Below are positions 20,276 through 32,539 of a DNA stretch of 64,000 bases, in pieces; the first letter of the stretch is position 1, and every line of letters starts with the position of its first letter. Below the pieces are notes generated by a model. The model worked only from the letters and a program-made list of their open reading frames with translations, did no database searches and had not been told where the DNA came from. Origin of the DNA: Euptelea pleiosperma (Eukaryota; Streptophyta; Magnoliopsida; Ranunculales; Eupteleaceae); assembly GCA_035048495.1 (NCBI GenBank), contig CM068541.1:8811929-8875928 (forward strand). Reading direction: 5' to 3'. The position numbers and the translations under genes were made by a program.

Positions 20276-23200
20276 CCTTCTCTGCCTTGCAAAGATCCAG
20301 CAAGTAAAGTTGCTTATCTTGTACCCAAACCTTTATATAATTGTGGAACAGATTCCTTGAATCTACACCACCATGCACCAGCCTGTAGTAAAGGATAGAA
20401 TGTTAGAAGATAAAAAAGAAAGATCTATTCAACTTCCACATCAGGAAATTCAGCAGCGTTTCTACTGTGTTCTGCCTACTTCTTAGTGGGAGAATCTTTT
20501 TACTTTTTCTGATATAAGGGAGCCTTCTAGTATATAATATATACCTGATATTCCATGATTCGAGATCCCTCTCGAAATCAGCTGTCGCTATCAAAAGTTC
20601 TGTTACATGTGGCAAGGGACTAGATGGAGGCCAAGCAGCAAGGAAACTTCTGAGTCTGTTACACAGCTCAGTGCTGTAAACAGAAGCTGCTATGTTTGAG
20701 AGATCTATTGAACTGAAAGGAGAGCATATGTGTCAGTATAATCAAACTTAAAAGTTTCTTACATCAATGCTTTATATACTATCCCAAAACGTATTGATCA
20801 ACTTGGACAAGTCGAAATTGGGTTCAAGTACCAAGTCCTATCCTGATTTTATAAGATATTAGCCAAGTCATTCGGCAGAATTCATAAAATTGGCGAGTTT
20901 CCATCGACTCAGATGAGTTGAACCACAACTGAGAGATTGATATATGAATTGAGTCTGAGTTTATGAACATCTATCTGTTCATAAAAATTGATTCATGAAG
21001 ATAAGCTGAGAGTACCTTGGAAGTATGTGCTGATTGTGAATCTTGATGTCTGTCTGAATCTCATTGCTTATGTTTATGCACAAGTTTTTCATCTTGAGAT
21101 ATGCTGTGGAGATGGTCATGGGGTCCATAAGCAAACCCTCAGTGTTGCTTGACATAAACTCATCAGTCTCTACCATGTGCCTCTTACACCTCTTTGTTGC
21201 TGCTGTCTGTGAACAAATGCCATTTGGTTAGAGCTCTCTTTTACTCGAGGAAAAAAATAATGCCATTGGGAAGAAAAATAAATCAAACAAGTCTGCTACT
21301 AAGTCATCTACAGAAAAATAAATAATAAACCTTAGGTCAATAGACCCTGCCCCAATACTGTTCATGCGGCATAATGACTCATTGGTCCTGACTGCTGTTC
21401 AGTCAGTCGGCCAACTCTTGTTTGGGGCATAACCCAAAAAGTGTACCTACAAGACACTCCTGTTTCCAACCATTAGTTTTTAGGCTCTGGCCATCCAAAA
21501 TACGGTCCACTGATTGAACAGTTTGGCTTGACAAGTTTGTGGGACCACATATGTATATCTTTGTGTGTGTATATGTAAACTGCATGACTTACCTGCAAAT
21601 AGTTTCTCAATATTGTTTGTGCTTCTTGAGCAAGTATATCATGAAGAAGGGTGTATACTTGCACTGCAGGAACTAAAGCTGGAGCAGCAGAGTCTGGTAT
21701 TGGACCAAACAAGTCTGTTAGGCCTGTAGGAGAGAGCTCATCTAATGATTTGTAGTTCTCAAAGGCATTTGCCAAGAGATTCTCGACTTGAGTTTCACAG
21801 TCCAACAAAATGCTTTTCTGCAAAAGAACAAGTTGAAAACTATTAATATCCTTCTCCACAAGAATGCTTCCAAATATAAGGGAATTTTCTTAGAATAATT
21901 GTAAAAACAATAAATACAGCCCCAAAAGCACAAACGTATTCACTTCAAGTAATATCGAAATTTGAAATTAACAGCTATGTTAACCGATCAAAATCAGCTA
22001 TGTTATCCGAGCATGGTAGAGACATGGCTAAGAGGTATGTCATGGGCACACCATTTACATCTAAGAAATGAAGTGTCCAATACAGGTATGACATCCATTT
22101 TGAGGTGTCCGGGATTATCGGTCACCATGTCTCTGGTAGGGTCCTTTAGATTGGGTTATGGCATTGGATCTTTGACGTGGTGTAAAACCAATCGGGTTGT
22201 GGTACGTAGGACCACCCAACCAACATGATTTTTTGAGAAGCCTCGTAGAGGCTCATTGGTCATGTGGTCCGTACCCAACTTTGAATCAGTACCATAAAGA
22301 ACTTATCTTAGCTTGGGTTAACTAAAACGAGTCAGAGAACTTGACCAATTTTTTTGACTTTCAATAAGTAAACTTAGACGTCCGAGATTAAGTTATGAGT
22401 TGATGAAACTATCACTTCAATCATTTTAATAATCATGTCTACCACAAACACAGTCATTACAAGCACACATATATACTTCATACTTTTACAAATCAGTAGA
22501 ATTGTTAAAGAAGTAAATCTTGTAAGCGTTTATTTTCTTGTGGGTCTTATGAAACAAAGAATTCCTATTTCAGGTGAGTAATAAATTATGGCTGTACAAT
22601 GAATATTATTCTTGAGCACTAAAGAGATTACCTCTTGTCTTGTTAGACTTTTCTCACTCCTGGCCTTTACCACAGGTACAAGTAATTCATATACAAGCTC
22701 TAAACAATCCTTTGTAGGTCTAGCCATGTTCATGACATATGAAAGATACCTGTACAGAACCTCAAAGAAATGAAAATATAAAGAGGGAACAGAAAGCATC
22801 TGTAGCTTGGTGAGAATATTTAAGCTATTGGAGAATTAATTTGACAAATTTGAAGTCTTGTCAAAAAAAAAATTTAAGTCTAAAAGTACCTCAGCTTAGT
22901 GTATGAATCTGAAACTCCATAATAGTCCGCGAATTCATTCAACAACCACTTCCATGGTCCATGTAACCGCAAGTTACGGGGATGAAAGTGCTGAGCACGC
23001 ATAGCGGCCTCCAGCACCAAATCATAAGCAAGAGTTTCCACAACTGGTCCACTCTGTAATAGGTAAACATGCAACAATATAGATGAGGGGAGAATCATGG
23101 AGGCACAAACGTGGAATAACATAAAATAAATATTTGGCTTTGAACAGGGAATAGAAAAGGAACTCTTTCTTTTGTACCTCACTAATGCACATTTGTGTAT

Positions 23201-26200
23201 GATGTAAACAGATAAATATGTCTGATATTTTTTGTAAGAACTTGTAATTTATCAATCAACAAAAAAATTCTGTTTCCAATACCTTTTATTTCTTCTATTT
23301 TTACCAACTTATTATTAATTTTTTTAAAACGAAGAAAGACATGTATCGCATTCTCCAAAAAGTATTAGCTTCTAGTTCTAGGTGGTACATGCTCTGGAAC
23401 TGTTATCTTATTCCTTGGGTGCTTATAGACTAATTAGACATATGGCATAAAGCTATATATAACAGGAGTGGTTACACACAAAATGTTATATATAAGTAAT
23501 AGTTTGTTTGAATGTGTAGTGCTTTTGTAATGTAGAAATTAACATCTTGTTGAGTCATATTAGTAATTGCACTAATCAACTCAACTCGACCCTGGCCAAG
23601 CTGAGTTTTTGCAAAGCAAAAGGCTCTCAGTCATCCAAGCTGTGCCAGTGCAACTTGGTTTCAACTCAAATAATTTGTTTATACCTTTGGACAAAAGAAA
23701 GAAACAAACCTTTATAGGGTTAGCCTCATCACAAGTGATTGTACTACCAATGGCGAGCTGAACTTTCCCAATGCATTCATGATCCTCATGGTAAATTGGC
23801 CACCAGCGTACTCTGTCGCTCTGCTTAATTTGGAAAATTGTCTCAAAATAAACACAGGAATGGTAGAAAGAATAATATTATCTTATGAAAAACAACCATT
23901 AGAGGGAATAGGAAGGAAGCATACAGGATTATCAGTCAAAGATGAAACTTGAATTGTAGCTCGACCTAGGGTGATTCTATTTGTATCCTGGATCTCTACC
24001 AAAAGAGCGTCCCCTTGGCTCTCTGGAAAGCTGGAATCACATGTGAATGTTAGGCAGTTCTTATCTGGCACAACATGCAATAACATCTCCAAAATTCACA
24101 AGTATATGAAATTTCAAGATCAAACAGGAATGAAATAGTCCAACTGGAAGATCATTTCTTTGAAGGGATGATCGGTCTGATCTAATTGATGGTAAGGTCA
24201 GAAAACTGGGTTCAAGACCCACCATTTGATGGGCTCACCATGGAGATTTCTTAGTCCAACAACTTTCTTCTGTACCATTCAACATATTTTTCTACTTGTA
24301 CAAAAAAATGTGATAGTTGGATGGTTAGAATCCTGTTTGGTCTATGTTCAGCCTAGAAGATCTCTTTCTGGAATCCCGTTGAATTGTGGGTCCTGTCCCT
24401 GAGAGGGTGGCAACATATGCGGGTTTTTTCACCACGTAAACACTTATTTATGGTCTGTATGAATTCTAGATCATTCCATTTTCCCCCTCCCCCCACCACA
24501 CACACACAGGTACACGCCAAAAAAGAACTAGAAAGACTGGTAACTTACAAGACGTGATAGTTGCCAGTTTTTGGTTGCAAGCAAATAGCAGAACTTGGTT
24601 CCATCTCTGCTTCTTCAGTAGAACTTTTCAGTTGTAATAAGCATGATAGTGCTTCTGTAAATATTAAATGACATTAGTAACAATGCCTTCCTAAATCACT
24701 CATTGTAACAGCGTTGTGAATAAATTGAGTCTTGAGTAATATAGAATGTATTTATGTTTACAAGCTAAATATCAAGATATATGGTGTACACGCAGGGGAC
24801 TAGGACTCAACATTCAATGGCTCCACCTAGGAGATTTTTATAGACGAAAATTCAATCCACTCACTCTAGTCTAACCATTCGATCCATCATATTCTTTTGG
24901 ACAGCCGAAAAACATTTGGCCACAGTCCATAAAATGTCTACTGGTCAGATGGTTTCAGATATCCAATCAGGTTGAATTTTAAGGCTTGATCTCCTAGGTT
25001 TGGCCTAGTGAATCGTGGCTCCTGATCCTCCTGCATATGCACCAAGTGTCCTAATATTCATTATAGACCATCTGCAATTTTCAAACTATAGATACTCCCA
25101 CTGCATGTCGAATGATCCAACCCCCAAAAGTGTTTTGAGCTGCAAGAACCAAAAACCTTCTGATGCCACTGAAAATGAGGTTAGCTTTAGCGAATTGATT
25201 CCAGTTTTCACCAATGCTGAAACATGTCTAATGTACTCCGCCCCTGCTTGCATATACTCCACTCCTGCTTGCATATAGACTGCACTTCGATGTGAGGATG
25301 TGGTCTTAAGTTTTCGCCTTGGTATGATACGGATTCGTTTCACTGCCATTTATCCAACAAATGGACCAACAAATTTTAAGTTATAAATATGGCTAATGAG
25401 TTTTAAAATTCTGAAGAGGATTGAACAATAAAATCCAATTCTTAATCATAAAATACATCCTTTATCCACTTATATAGTAACATTTAGAAAATCAGAATTG
25501 TATAGTCATTAGTCACGAGTATTACTAACTAAATATGAAGAGACGTATAAACTTGAAAAAAAATTGAAATGAACATAACACCATATAGTTAATTCATTTA
25601 TCAGAAAATAGATTTTAGTTCAAAAAACAGTGACAGGCACGTTTGCGAGAAACATAGCTTCAACCGCCCTATCCAAACAACTGAAAATAAATTCATAAGA
25701 ACTTAAGGGTTTCTTTTACACTCAAACTGCAGTTACTAAAATAAAAAGAAGCAAAATATGTGCTGCTTGTTTTACAAATACCTTACCTTCCACTCTAATC
25801 TTTCCGACTACCTTCTTTGCCTTAACAGTGCATGTTTCTTCTGCACTCTCAGCAGGCCTTCCTTCCCTTGGATATATACCTCGGGGTTGCAACAAAAACT
25901 TGCATAACCTATATAGTCAAAGAAACATGAACCCCTCTCAACTTCACATTCAAAATTTAGCACTAAAAAATAAAAATAAACCCACAAATAAACTATGGAA
26001 TGACATAAGTGAAAGGAAGGTTGATAGCAGCATACCCAAAGGCACTTCGTAGAACTAAGCACTCATCTTGTAGAAACTCGGGCGCCTCCGTGCAGCCTCT
26101 TGCCCATGCATGTAGGCATAAGCGAATGCATGCATCATAAGCTATCATAGTTTGCCAAGCATTTTGACCACTGCAGTGCCAACAAAAAAGCATCCTCAGA

Positions 26201-28313
26201 TAAAAAGGGGGTGTTTGTGTTTGTGAAGGAGACAAGACACAATGGATACAAAAGTTTTGTGTCTTGTCCAAACCATTCAGTCATAGGACCACCTATTAGA
26301 TTGGCAATAACCCAAAGGCCAAAAGTCATGTTAATTGTATGACGCTGATATTCCTAACAGTCCAATGGATTGGTCTTTCTTTCTGACCATTTAATCACTA
26401 TCTTTTCTAGCCGTCCAAGTTTTTGATTGCTTTACTTTCCAATGAGAATAGTTAAGAGAGCTGATTGATATGATTTTGGGGGCTGTGGAACATACAGTAG
26501 GCCACTAATCGAAGCCACACCACATATATGGTATAGAGCAAAGGTCACAAAACCCATGTACCCATGAGCATAAAGTATACCCTCCAGTAGAGAGGTAGAA
26601 AGTCAGCTAAAAGAAACCAGAAAGTGGCCCAATTATCCAAATGATAACAAGGATCAAGAAGTTCAACTAAGAGCATACCTGATATTATAATATGGCTGAT
26701 CCACTGAACTGGTTTGCCAATAAGAGATATGTGCTTCTGTCTCTCCTGAGATGGTTCTGCATCCCACATTACAGAGAAGATGTTATGGAAGCTCCATGAT
26801 ACGCTAGGCAAGCAACAAAAGACAAGTCGTCTTCCCAAAATGGCACAAAGGAAGAAAAATAGACTACAGGAATAATACCCAGTGCACGCTTGATTGCTTT
26901 TCTGAGATTGTGTTCCCCAATCTGTTAAGACTTCTTTACTTTCAAAACAGGCCTTTGTTTCACTTGATGTGTTCATCACATTGCTAGTTTGCTCAACTTC
27001 TATCACACCACTGGAAGCTGTCCAAGCACCATCTACTTCAAATTTATTTTCTTCTCTTCCAATTTCCACAATAGGAGGTGCACTGGGAGTTCCTAAATCT
27101 GCTAAATTTTTGGGTGTAAATTCATCCATTGGAGGAGCCTGCAATCAAGGGAAAGTATATTATGAACATAGGTATTCATTAGCAACATTAGTTCCTGTCA
27201 GAGATTTAAAAAGGAGTCGGTTCAATTGTCCTACATGTATGCTGACGATGTTGACTTGTTTTCCAGGACGATCCCTGCCACCTGGGGTTGCATTTTGCTG
27301 GGTACAGGCCCTAATACTGAAATCACCATCCCTATATCTACTAACATTGTCTGGTACTTCAATCCTGAGATTCTCCTTTGAAGACCCTCTGTTCATAGAA
27401 GACCAATATCGGCCGTCTGATTCATTAATTGACTCCCGATTCAAGTTTGCACTGGATTTTTCACTAGACAGCTCTTCATCATAACACTGTATACTCGGCT
27501 TATCAAACAAATCAGTATCGCTAGATCCCAAACCTTCCTCCTCAAATGCATCAGAGTAATTTCCATCCATGTCATCTGAAACTGATGCCACACTCTCATC
27601 ATCGTCATCCAGACTGAGAGTAACAGTACTATGAGGCCCCAGCAAGCCGGAATAGAATTTCAGTGGAGGTAATATCTGGGGAGACAAAAGATTCTTGGTA
27701 TTGTAGAGTGAAGGTGATTTTGGATTGGGATCAAGACTAAATCTCTCTGTCAAGGGAGATCGAACTTGCTGGTCTGAATCTGATCCCTGAAGGATTTCAG
27801 GAAATATATATATATATATAAGAACAGAGAGAAACAAATGTCTGACATGAATTAAATCTTTCGAGATAAATAGACGCAAAACAAAGTCAAAACTAAATTG
27901 AGATCTTCAAATGCTGCATTAGGAAAAAGAAGGTTTCTTTCCCCAAGAAACATGTGAAGACAAATGCAAATTGATCAAAAACAAAGAGACCCATCAAAGA
28001 AAATCAAAAGAACTCGAAAGTAGCAAACAAAGCACAACCTCCGAATGCTACAAAAGTGGGAAATTAGGGTTCTGAGATTTGCTTTTATTCTTTATGAACG
28101 CTAAGAAATTTGTATCAAGTGTTAATACAACAGATTAAAATCATCCCCAAAGAAAAAATCAATACGAACTTAACAAATCTGAAAGTCTCATCAAAGAAAA
28201 CGATTTTGAATATAATCAAGAACACCGAAGTAGATTCAAACCTTCAAATTTTATGGTTTTAGTACCTGTTTGATCCATTTAATGGCGCTTTCGTCCAAGC
28301 CTTCTGTGAACAT
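18012..28313 (-). CDS. Uncharacterised plant protein, C2-like, 22 exons
   Basis: Coding exons, 5' to 3' on the minus strand: 28313-28266, 27786-27235, 27138-26879, 26756-26679, 26170-26036, 25908-25787, 25342-25157, 24654-24549, 24030-23925, 23820-23710, 23053-22890, 22749-22632, 21817-21593, 21206-21016, 20712-20545, 20382-20277, 20142-20005, 19855-19697, 19568-19362, 19115-18921, 18808-18737, 18170-18012. All introns are GT-AG, phases agree throughout, and they total 1201 codons plus a stop. The protein starts MFTEGLDESAIKWIKQ. It has an acidic stretch near residues 74-115 (DDDDESVASVSDDMDGN). A C2-like beta domain lies at about 440-580 (PESQGDALLVEIQDTN, VRWWPIYHEDHECIGKVQLA). The rest is helical, with conserved blocks NLRLHGPWKWLLNEFADYYG and FVAICRGFWDRMGQ. 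From memory it resembles the unnamed Arabidopsis family including AT4G24610 and AT5G65440. The C-terminus recalls MUN/UNC-13-like folds (inference). Function is unknown; membrane traffic would be a guess. No intron holds another gene. Confidence 0.88.
20241..20276. repeat. (TA)n(GA)n microsatellite at a splice donor
   Basis: TATATATATATATATATAGA is followed by AGAGAGAGAGAGAGAC and abuts exon 20277-20382 of the minus-strand gene. On that strand the intron starts GTCTCTCTCTC, so the repeat begins inside the donor site itself. Confidence 0.9.
25234..25275 (-). repeat. 21-bp in-frame tandem duplication in exon 7
   Basis: TACTCCGCCCCTGCTTGCAT-A and TACTCCACTCCTGCTTGCAT-A lie side by side with two differences. 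On the minus strand they encode YMQAGVE and YMQAGAE in tandem (…AVYMQAGVEYMQAGAEYIRHV…). Relatives are expected to have the block once (from memory). Confidence 0.85.
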
Positions 28314-28754
28314 TTCTAGGGTTTTGCAGAGAGAGAAAGAGAAAGAGAGGCGGGGTGATTGAATCGAGCGATTTCAGTAATCCTGACTGAAGAAAGAACT
28401 AAGAGATTGGGTAGTAACTATTTTTTTTTCCTTTCGTTTTTCAGATTTCTTGAGCTGAGAGAGAGAGCGTGTGCTCTCCACCAAATGCTAACGGCTAGTT
28501 TGAATTTCGTTTTTTTATTTTATTTTTTATATTTGAATTTTGAGGGAAATTTTTTTATTGACTAAAATACCTTTATTGCCGACCAAAACGAAAAGACTAA
28601 AATACCCTTTTAAATTACGAAAGTTGAAGCTTTTCGCGTTCCGGAATCGGACGAATTGGTCAGGGCCCCCTCGTTAAAAATAAGAAATTTTTTAGATGTG
28701 GACGACTTTGGATGCAGTGGACGCTAATGGGTATTTTAGTCTCGTGGGTACGTA
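28314..28754 (-). other. Leader/promoter region of minus-strand gene
   Basis: Upstream of the MFTEGLDES start, the minus strand reads a CT-rich leader (CTTTCTCTTTCTCTCTCTGC) typical of plant 5' UTRs, then AT-rich DNA. No clear TATA box was picked out. No gene lies here. Confidence 0.45.
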
Positions 28755-29150
28755 ATGGGAAAAACTTCAATCACAGCGCTCCGACAGATGCTTGTCACAA
28801 TGAAAATCACAGGACACGTGGTACACTCTTAGTGGAATCTGACCGTATGGATGTTTGGTCAGTCCCTGAGTGGACCTCTAAACCAAAAATCAGCCTTATT
28901 AATGATTTCTAAACGATTCGATTGAAGTTATTTTCATGGGTTGGTTTTAACGGTAAGAATTCGAGCATTATTGAACGTTATTTGGGTGCAAAGATCCAAA
29001 GGTTGTAAATCACTAATCAGGCTGGTATTTGGTTTAGAGGTCCACTAAGGAACTGGCCAAACATCCATACAGTCAGCGTACACCAAGAGTGTGCAACATG
29101 CCTGTGATTTTCATTATGACAGAAGCATCTGTCAGAACACTGCGATAGAA
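28755..29150. repeat. MITE family A copy
   Basis: The left arm runs from AAAACTTCAATCACAGCGCT through GACAGATG, AATGAAAATCACAGG and GACCGTATGGATGTTTGG. The right arm is the reverse complement, ending CATCTGTCAGAACACTGCGA then TAGAAGTTTT. The core has TTATTTTCATGGGTTGG and GAATTCGAGCATTATT. Long arms and a short unique core make a foldback of about 395 bp. Confidence 0.75.
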
Positions 29151-29172
29151 GTTTTATTCATAGGTTCCATTT

Positions 29173-29380
29173 TCTTGGGCCCACCGCAATATAAACCACG
29201 TGGCAATTTCTTAGAGAAAACTGACCGTATAGATGTTTGGCCAATCCCGAGGTGGACCTATAGATCCAAAATCACCCACAACAGTGATTTCTAAGCGTTG
29301 GTTGAAGTCATTTTCATGGGTTGATTTTAACAGTTGGAATTTGAGCATTATTTACCATTATTTGGTACAAAGGAGTCCCT
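29173..29380. repeat. MITE family A, left half only
   Basis: It keeps CCACGTGGCAATTTCTTAGA, GACCGTATAGATGTTTGGCC, CCAAAATCACC and the core TTTTCATGGGTTGATTTTAA, then breaks off before the right arm at the start of the next foldback. Confidence 0.6.
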
Positions 29381-29391
29381 GACCCACGAAG

Positions 29392-29673
29392 GACTAATTG
29401 ATAAGTAATATTCCATTGGCTCAGAGCCCCCCCCTTTTTGCTCATTTTTCTGACCCCCTCTCAGGAGTCCAGCTCTCGGCTGTGGATTCCGAGAATCCAA
29501 CGGTGGTTGTAGTGCTGAGCTGGCATTCACTTAATGAAAAAAGTGAATGCCAACTCTGCGCTATCAACCACTGTTGGTTTCTTGGAATCGACGGCCGAGA
29601 GCCCGACACCCAAGAGAGGTCGAAAAGAGGTCCTCGGAGCCTGAGCCAATGGAATATTACTTATCAATTAGTC
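29392..29673. repeat. Foldback element family D
   Basis: Terminal inverted repeats start GACTAATTGATAAGTAATAT then TCCATTGGCTCAG, and are mirrored at the right end. The arms meet at a small loop around TTAATGAAAAAA, between GCTGGCATTCACT and AGTGAATGCCAACTC, so almost the whole 282 bp can pair with itself. Related foldbacks lie near 36130 and 60975. A long open frame read across it (29398-29919) is a by-product. Confidence 0.75.
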
Positions 29674-29759
29674 TCTGGTTTGGCTGAGCCAATCAAGGAT
29701 TGGTCCAGCCACGGTTCCCCCAAAGTGCTATGTGTACAAAAGCACCTCTATTGTAGAGC

Positions 29760-30080
29760 TTTCCGAGTAAAACTTCTCTCACAGCCTTCTGACAGTGCTC
29801 TTGGCACAATGAAAATCACAGGCAACGTGACACTCTTAGTGGACGCTGACCGTATGGATGTTTGGCCAGTCCCTCCGTGGACCTCTAAACCAAAAATCAG
29901 CCTGATTAGTGATTTCTAAATGATTCAATTGAAGTTATTTTCATGGGTTGATTTTAATGGTAAGAATTCGAGCATTATTTGGGTGCAAAGATCCAAAGGT
30001 TGTAACTCACTAATCAGGCTGATTTTTGGTTTATAGGTCTACTGAGGGACTGGCCAAACATCCATACAGTCAGCATCCAA
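29760..30080. repeat. MITE family A copy, right end lost
   Basis: It shares the left arm (AAAACTTCTCTCACAGCC, AATGAAAATCACAGG, GACCGTATGGATGTTTGGCC) and core with the copy at 28755. The right arm stops after ACTGGCCAAACATCCATACA then GTCAGC, so about 80 terminal bases are missing. Confidence 0.65.
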
Positions 30081-30223
30081 TTTTTTGGGGAATTCGCTCT
30101 TTGGCGTCAGTATCTACATTAAACTTTTGATATTAGTTTCCAACATAAGAAGGTAAACTAAAAAAACAGTCATTATAACGAAAAAAATAAAAACCGGTTG
30201 GTAAAACGGTAAGGCCTTGTTAT

Positions 30224-30645
30224 GTATTTTCCAAAAGAGTCAGTCTAGAGCTACACCCATTTCGTATATCCAGTTCTCACACCTGATGGTGGGGCTGACA
30301 TGGAGATCATGTTGGACAATCCAACCATACATTGAGTTTTTCTTGTGCCATGATGATCATCATGACGAAAAATCAGCTCATTTCGACATTGCTAACCATG
30401 TAAAAAATTAACTCAAAATAATAGTTTAATAGGCGATGGTCTCGATTTTTCAAATTAAAGTCAAATTTTCACGAGATTAGGAATTTCTAATGTCATGACT
30501 TTTTTGTGAGGAAAGTAACCATAGGATGTAAAACTCATTGTGCGGTCAGATTGTCCAACATGATCTCCATATGGTCCCCACCACCAGGTATAAGAAATGG
30601 ATGTAAGAAATGGGTGTAGCTATAGATGGACTCTTTCCAAAATAA
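30224..30645. repeat. Foldback MITE, about 420 bp
   Basis: The left end, TGTATTTTCCAAAAGAGTCA, with AGCTACACCCATTTC and GACATGGAGATCATGTTGGA, is mirrored on the right by TCCAACATGATCTCCATATG, GAAATGGGTGTAGCTAT and GGACTCTTTCCAAAATAATG. The core is AT-rich and non-coding. The target-site duplication is unclear. Confidence 0.65.
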
Positions 30646-31187
30646 TGCACAAATCTGAAAAACGGTCGCTATTTTAATGTTATTGAGATAATTTAAATAA
30701 AATAATATTCATACTATTTTTTTGACTTCAGATGTGACTGATATGACCCGTTATAACGGTAATATTAAGGGACCGCGACCTGCGTTCTTCAATAAATAGA
30801 AAATAATCAATGAGGTAGGACAGTGAGACACCATGAATATAGCAAATATGTGGAGGAGTTACTTCTTCCTACTTTGTGTTCCAATTCGGATTGGGATCGG
30901 AGCCTACCAATCTGATCCGAACTAGGCTCTGTCTCACCCCCGAGATCACTGTTTAACAAAGTGGTTTGTCTTGGACAAGATGGACTGATCCTGTTCTGGG
31001 TTGGACCGATCCGGATGGGGGTCGGAGCTCACCAATCAAGCCTCTGACCCCGAGATTTCGAACAATAATCCTATTGCCAATTTGTTTCCTCCATGTGGAA
31101 TTTTGGGAGGTTAGAAGTTCCCCGGGACATCAAACTCGGGCTCTAGCTGGATCTCTAATAGGTGACCCAATCACTACTTCAAATAGA
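30646..31187. other. Intergenic DNA without gene
   Basis: Nothing coding. A degenerate direct repeat around TCGGAGCCTACCAATC (about 30898) and TCGGAGCTCACCAATC (about 31022), each near GATCCGA/GATCCGG words, hints at an older repeat. Confidence 0.4.
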
Positions 31188-31196
31188 AAATAAATA

Positions 31197-31516
31197 GTGT
31201 ATTTTAATAACACCCCCTGAAATTTGAAACTAATAAGAAATACCCCTTTATACTTTCAAACTTTAGGATTGCCTCCCTTGACCTTGTTTAACCATCATTT
31301 GACTAACGTTGAAACATAACATGCATCATGTGCTTGTTAATGCACCTATGAAAGGACCATAATATTGCAAGTACAATACTAACCTGACTGAAGTCCGTTT
31401 TAACTTAAGTCAACTACTGTTAAACTAGGTAAGGGGGTAATATCCTACAGTTTGAAAGTATAAGGGGCTATTACTAATTACTTTCAAATTTCAGGGTGGG
31501 TGTTACTAAAATACCC
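31197..31516. mobile_element. MITE family B, 9-bp TSD
   Basis: A 320-bp foldback. The left end is GTGTATTTTAATAACACCCC then CTGAAATTTGAAA. The right end is its complement, ending TTTCAAATTTCAGGGTGGGT then GTTACTAAAATACCC. Flanks AAATAAATA (31188-31196) and AAGTAAATA (31517-31525) match at 8 of 9 positions, again a Mutator-like duplication size. There is no reading frame. Confidence 0.75.
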
Positions 31517-31639
31517 AAGTAAATACCATAGATTGGTAAGGAGCTAAACTAAATAGACAGTTAATAACAGAAAGAATGGCTATTTTAGAAGGTCGGGCCT
31601 CAGGGGACCCCCATTTTGGCGTACCCACATAAAAGATGA

Positions 31640-32215
31640 ATCAATGACTGATTTTTGGTGGGAAAAATCTCCTCACACCATATGGATTACCCCAACAAAA
31701 AATCAGCTGATTCTGAAATTTCTAACCCCATCAAATGTGGTTATCAAGTTACACGGTAAAAATTGACGGTCCATAATTCTTCAGCTTCTAAACCAGTCTA
31801 TGAATATCAGAATGATTTGAATTTTTGTGAGGATGATCTCACGGATAACCGGACAAAAATATGTGGTTTTGATGCTATTAACCATTGGATTTAAGAGATC
31901 CACAATCCATGAGGCAACAATTGTGTGGATCTCTTGAATCCAATGGTTAATGGCCTCAACCGCACATTTTTGTCCGGTTATCAAAAGAAAAGTCGTGCTA
32001 CCTCAACAAAAATGTACAATTGAGGCCATTGACCATTGGATTCAAGAGATCCACAGTCACAAGGCAACAACTATTTTACCCGTTGGGAAGGAAGAACAAT
32101 AAACAAACAAAGATGCAAACCATAACACAGAGATTTACGTGGTTCCCTCTAGATTGAGGTATGGTCAATGGCTTCAAGGGCACATATTTTTGTCTGGTCA
32201 TCCGTGGGGTAGCAT
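31640..32215. repeat. Foldback cluster (CCGGACAAAAAT arms)
   Basis: The arm 31843-31906 (GATAACCGGACAAAAATATG … AACCATTGGATTTAAGAGAT) is mirrored at 31919-31981. A third arm copy begins near 32017 (TTGAGGCCATTGACCATTGG), with a further CACATATTTTTGTCTGGTCA at 32183. The part around 31770-31850 (CATAATTCTTCAGCTTCTAA, TTTTTGTGAGGATGATCTC) is shared with the middle of the hairpin element at 54191. Confidence 0.55.
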
Positions 32216-32539
32216 TTTCTTAAAATAATGGGAGGAAAGGGAAATTTTTTTCAATTCGGAAATCAGATGCCACGACTGTTGGGAAGATCCAGAATCCCTT
32301 GTCCAAGTCCCGATTGCTTAAAATGTCAAATATCAAATATGAAAAGAACATAAAAATAGTTTTCAAACCAAACACGACTTGGAAGGCGAAAATGGCACGG
32401 AATTGAATGATTTTGAAGTTGAATGTTGGATGAGAATGGTTAGGTTTGCTATATAATTGTAGCGTTCAATGATGTTGGACTGAAAAACGACGTCTACCTG
32501 TAAAACCTTGAGACCATGCCAATCAGTTTTCCCTCCCCT

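Noticed and set aside
27160..27234. Extension of exon 2 of the minus-strand gene to the next stop
   Set aside because: A good GT donor at 27234 and an acceptor at 27139 join the frames in phase 0. Reading on gives unrelated residues.
29398..29919. A 173-codon open frame on the plus strand
   Set aside because: It runs through the family D foldback and into a family A MITE. The translation has no domain character and mirrors repeat sequence.
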